Assembly: GCF_019710745.1 (NCBI RefSeq)
Contig: NZ_JAHKJW010000005.1
Coordinates: 41,428 to 105,427 of the forward strand
Direction of reading: 5' to 3'
Length of the DNA: 64,000 bases
Source of the DNA: Streptomyces beigongshangae
GTDB taxonomy: Bacteria; Actinomycetota; Actinomycetes; Streptomycetales; Streptomycetaceae
Shown: positions 62,415-64,000 of the stretch, in pieces
Numbering within the stretch: position 1 is the stretch's first letter
How the letters are laid out: each line of letters opens with the position of its first letter
Position numbers and translations under genes: made by a program
The notes under the pieces: generated by a model
What the model was told of the DNA's origin: nothing
Seen by the model: the letters and a program-made list of their open reading frames with translations, nothing else
Databases searched by the model: none

Positions 62415-63893
62415 TCACACCTGCGCCGCCACCGCGGAGTCTTCCCTCTCCGCCCGCCGGAGCAACCCGGCGGCCAGGAGTCCGCCCGCCAGCACGGCCA
62501 CCGCGCCCACCAGCTGGCTGGTCTCCAGACCGGAGGCGAACGCGTCCGTGACCCGCGCGCGCTCGTCCGCCGAGCCGGCGGCGGCGAGCGTCGCAGGCAG
62601 CGAGGCCGCGGCGAACGGGATCAGCGCGGCGAAGCGGGCGTTGAGGACCGCGCCGAGCACCGCCACGCCGAGGCCGTTGCCGAACTCGGCCAGTGTGCCG
62701 TTGACGCCCGCGCCCACGCCCGCCTTCTCCGGCGGGATCGCGCTCATGATGGCGTACGCCATGGCGGGGTTGGCGATCGCGGCGCCCGCGCCGATGAGCA
62801 GGAGGCCGAGCAGTGTGCCGGGGTAACCGCTCGTGGCGAGGGTCGCGAGCGACACCAGCCCGCCCGACATCAGCACCATGCCGAGGATGATCGACACCGG
62901 CGTGCCCAGCTTCGCCGTCAGTCTCGCCGCAAGGCCGGTGAAGTTGAGGGCCACCACGGCCAGGGCGAGCGGCGCGGTGCGCAGTCCCGCCTCCAGCGGC
63001 CCGTACCCGAGGACGAACTGGAGGTGCTGGGTCAGCAGGAAGAGCGCGCCGCCCATCCCGAAGGTGATCAGCACGGCACCGGCGACCGCCCCCGTGAAAC
63101 GCCGGTTCCTGAAGAAGTGCAGGTCCAGCATGGGGTACGGGATCCGGTTCTCCCAGTACGCGAAGAGCGCCAGGACGACGACCGCGAGGGCCGCCGTGGC
63201 GAGGACGCGGCCGGAGGTCCAGCCGTGTTCCGGGCCGGAGATGATCGCGTACACGAGGGCGGTCATGCCGATCGTGGAGAGCAGCGCGCCGAGGAGGTCG
63301 GGGCGGTCGCCGCGCGGGTTCTTCGACTCCGGTACGAGGGAGATGACCGCGGCGAGCGCCAGCGCCACCACCGGCAGGTTGACCAGGAAGATCGCGCCCC
63401 ACCAGTAGTGGTCGAGCATGAACCCGCCGAGCAGGGGACCGGTCGCGAACCCGAGGGCGTTGACGGCGCTCCAGATGCCGATGGCCTTCGGTTGCTCCTC
63501 GGGCGTGAATATCTGCATCGCGACGGCGAGCGTCGTGGTGAGCAGGAGCGCGCCGCCGACGCCCATGCCCGCGCGGGCGGCGACCAACTGCCCGGAGGTG
63601 TCGGCGAGTCCGGCGGTCAGCGATCCCGCGCCGAACAGGACGAGACCGGTGGCCAGCATCTTCTTGCGGCCGTAGCGGTCAGCGGCGCTGCCCGCGCTGA
63701 GCAGCAGGCCCGACTGCACCAGCGAGTACGCGTTGATCATCCACTGGATGTCGGCGGTGCCCGCGTCCAGTTCCTCGGTGAGGGAGGGGATCGCGACGTT
63801 CAGCACGGTGTTGTCGAGCAGCACGGTCAGCTGCGCGAGACAGATGACACCGAGGATCAGCCACCGCTGGGGATGGCCTTGCGAGGTTGGCAT
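62415..63893 (-). CDS. MFS (DHA2, EmrB/QacA) drug exporter
   Basis: A 492-aa, 14-segment exporter. LLDNTVLNVAIPSL (motif D1), LLLSAGSAADRYGRKKMLATG (motif A region) and NALGFATGPLLGG (motif C) are clear. It is the ordinary form, without the C-terminal extension seen in the exporter at 57144. The ATG at 63893 (MPTSQGHPQRW) is chosen; a GTG at 63902 adds three residues. It is followed by the TetR gene and preceded by a palindrome, so TetR control is likely. Confidence 0.92.
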   Translation of the reverse strand: MPTSQGHPQRWLILGVICLAQLTVLLDNTVLNVAIPSLTEELDAGTADIQWMINAYSLVQSGLLLSAGSAADRYGRKKMLATGLVLFGAGSLTAGLADTSGQLVAARAGMGVGGALLLTTTLAVAMQIFTPEEQPKAIGIWSAVNALGFATGPLLGGFMLDHYWWGAIFLVNLPVVALALAAVISLVPESKNPRGDRPDLLGALLSTIGMTALVYAIISGPEHGWTSGRVLATAALAVVVLALFAYWENRIPYPMLDLHFFRNRRFTGAVAGAVLITFGMGGALFLLTQHLQFVLGYGPLEAGLRTAPLALAVVALNFTGLAARLTAKLGTPVSIILGMVLMSGGLVSLATLATSGYPGTLLGLLLIGAGAAIANPAMAYAIMSAIPPEKAGVGAGVNGTLAEFGNGLGVAVLGAVLNARFAALIPFAAASLPATLAAAGSADERARVTDAFASGLETSQLVGAVAVLAGGLLAAGLLRRAEREDSAVAAQV

Positions 63894-63917
63894 GTCATAC
63901 ACCGTAGAACAACCCTT

Positions 63918-63928
63918 GTACGACGTAC
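63918..63928. promoter_or_regulatory. GTACGACGTAC palindrome upstream of the MFS gene
   Basis: A perfect 11-bp dyad 25 bp before the ATG, within TTGTACGACGTACGA, consistent with a TetR-type operator. The regulator assignment is inferred from the adjacent TetR gene. Confidence 0.5.
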
Positions 63929-64000
63929 GAGAGCTTTTCTGCGGGCTGCGGGCTGCGAGGGAGTGGGGTGGGGTGGGGGCGGCGGATCGCCGCTCCCACC

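Overview
The window is high-GC actinobacterial DNA that reads as Streptomyces. Third codon positions are strongly G/C, many starts are GTG, and the gene order matches the purF/purL/lsr2/purC/purD/dnaX and upp/tadA/sigF regions known from Streptomyces chromosomes. Most core genes here lie on the minus strand.

Layout. (1) 1-8012: purine block (purM partial, purF, purL, purQ, purS) with a META-domain lipoprotein and an SCP2/MDMPI-like protein between purF and purL, then lsr2 divergently on the plus strand. (2) 8329-12739: tRNA-Gly(TCC), then an ABC transporter and its DesK/DesR-like two-component system, lying between two identical tRNA-Gly(GCC) genes. (3) 12787-22154: purC, an N,N-dimethylformamidase-like protein, a membrane protein resembling a degenerate M48 peptidase, purD, dnaX, the 4.5S-type SRP RNA and tRNA-Ser(GGA). 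(4) 22099-36546: an integrated actinomycete integrative and conjugative element (AICE) in the 3' end of tRNA-Ser(GGA), bounded by perfect 72-bp direct repeats. (5) 36668-47633: accessory chromosome with a small secreted protein, STAS protein, AraC regulator and aldo/keto reductase, CopC-CopD fusion, SDR, cupin, and an iron-box-controlled GNAT/penicillin-acylase versus siderophore-interacting-protein pair. (6) 47941-55461: LytR_C protein, upp, tadA and its partner, tRNA-Ser(CGA), small membrane proteins, and the tandem sigma genes sigF and sigN-like. (7) 56085-63893: a MarR-controlled MFS exporter with an unusual C-terminal carboxypeptidase-regulatory-like extension, beside a YceI protein carrying the same kind of domain, a PPOX protein, and a TetR/MFS efflux pair.

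How the AICE works as read here. The minus-strand genes form one long, mostly translationally coupled series. A set of small genes (33072 downward) leads into spread/transfer proteins (DUF2637 membrane protein, RRQRL zinc protein, membrane protein, TraB). Then come a small membrane protein, a C5-type DNA methyltransferase, a primase-polymerase, a short Cys/His protein, a DUF3631 ATPase, an excisionase and a tyrosine integrase beside attL. A GntR repressor (KorSA-like) is divergent from the head of this series, with two near-identical operator repeats between them. Two repeat clusters stand out: 14 copies of GTGGCGG (23856-24103) between the DUF3631 ATPase and xis, a candidate origin or recombination-control site, and about eight GGTGTCAS repeats (27708-27816) directly 3' of traB, a candidate clt transfer locus. 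The right end carries cargo of visibly lower GC: an XRE-TPR regulator and a Shedu/DUF4263-like nuclease with an E-x-E variant active-site motif. This cargo is the best candidate for an undescribed defence function in the window.

A general oddity is the number of short, frame-preserving tandem repeats inside chromosomal genes (Gly-Gly-His in an SDR, Val-Ser-Ser in the MFS linker, Asp-Gln-Arg in the acylase, Gly-Pro-Val in TadA). One of them is read in two frames where two genes overlap.
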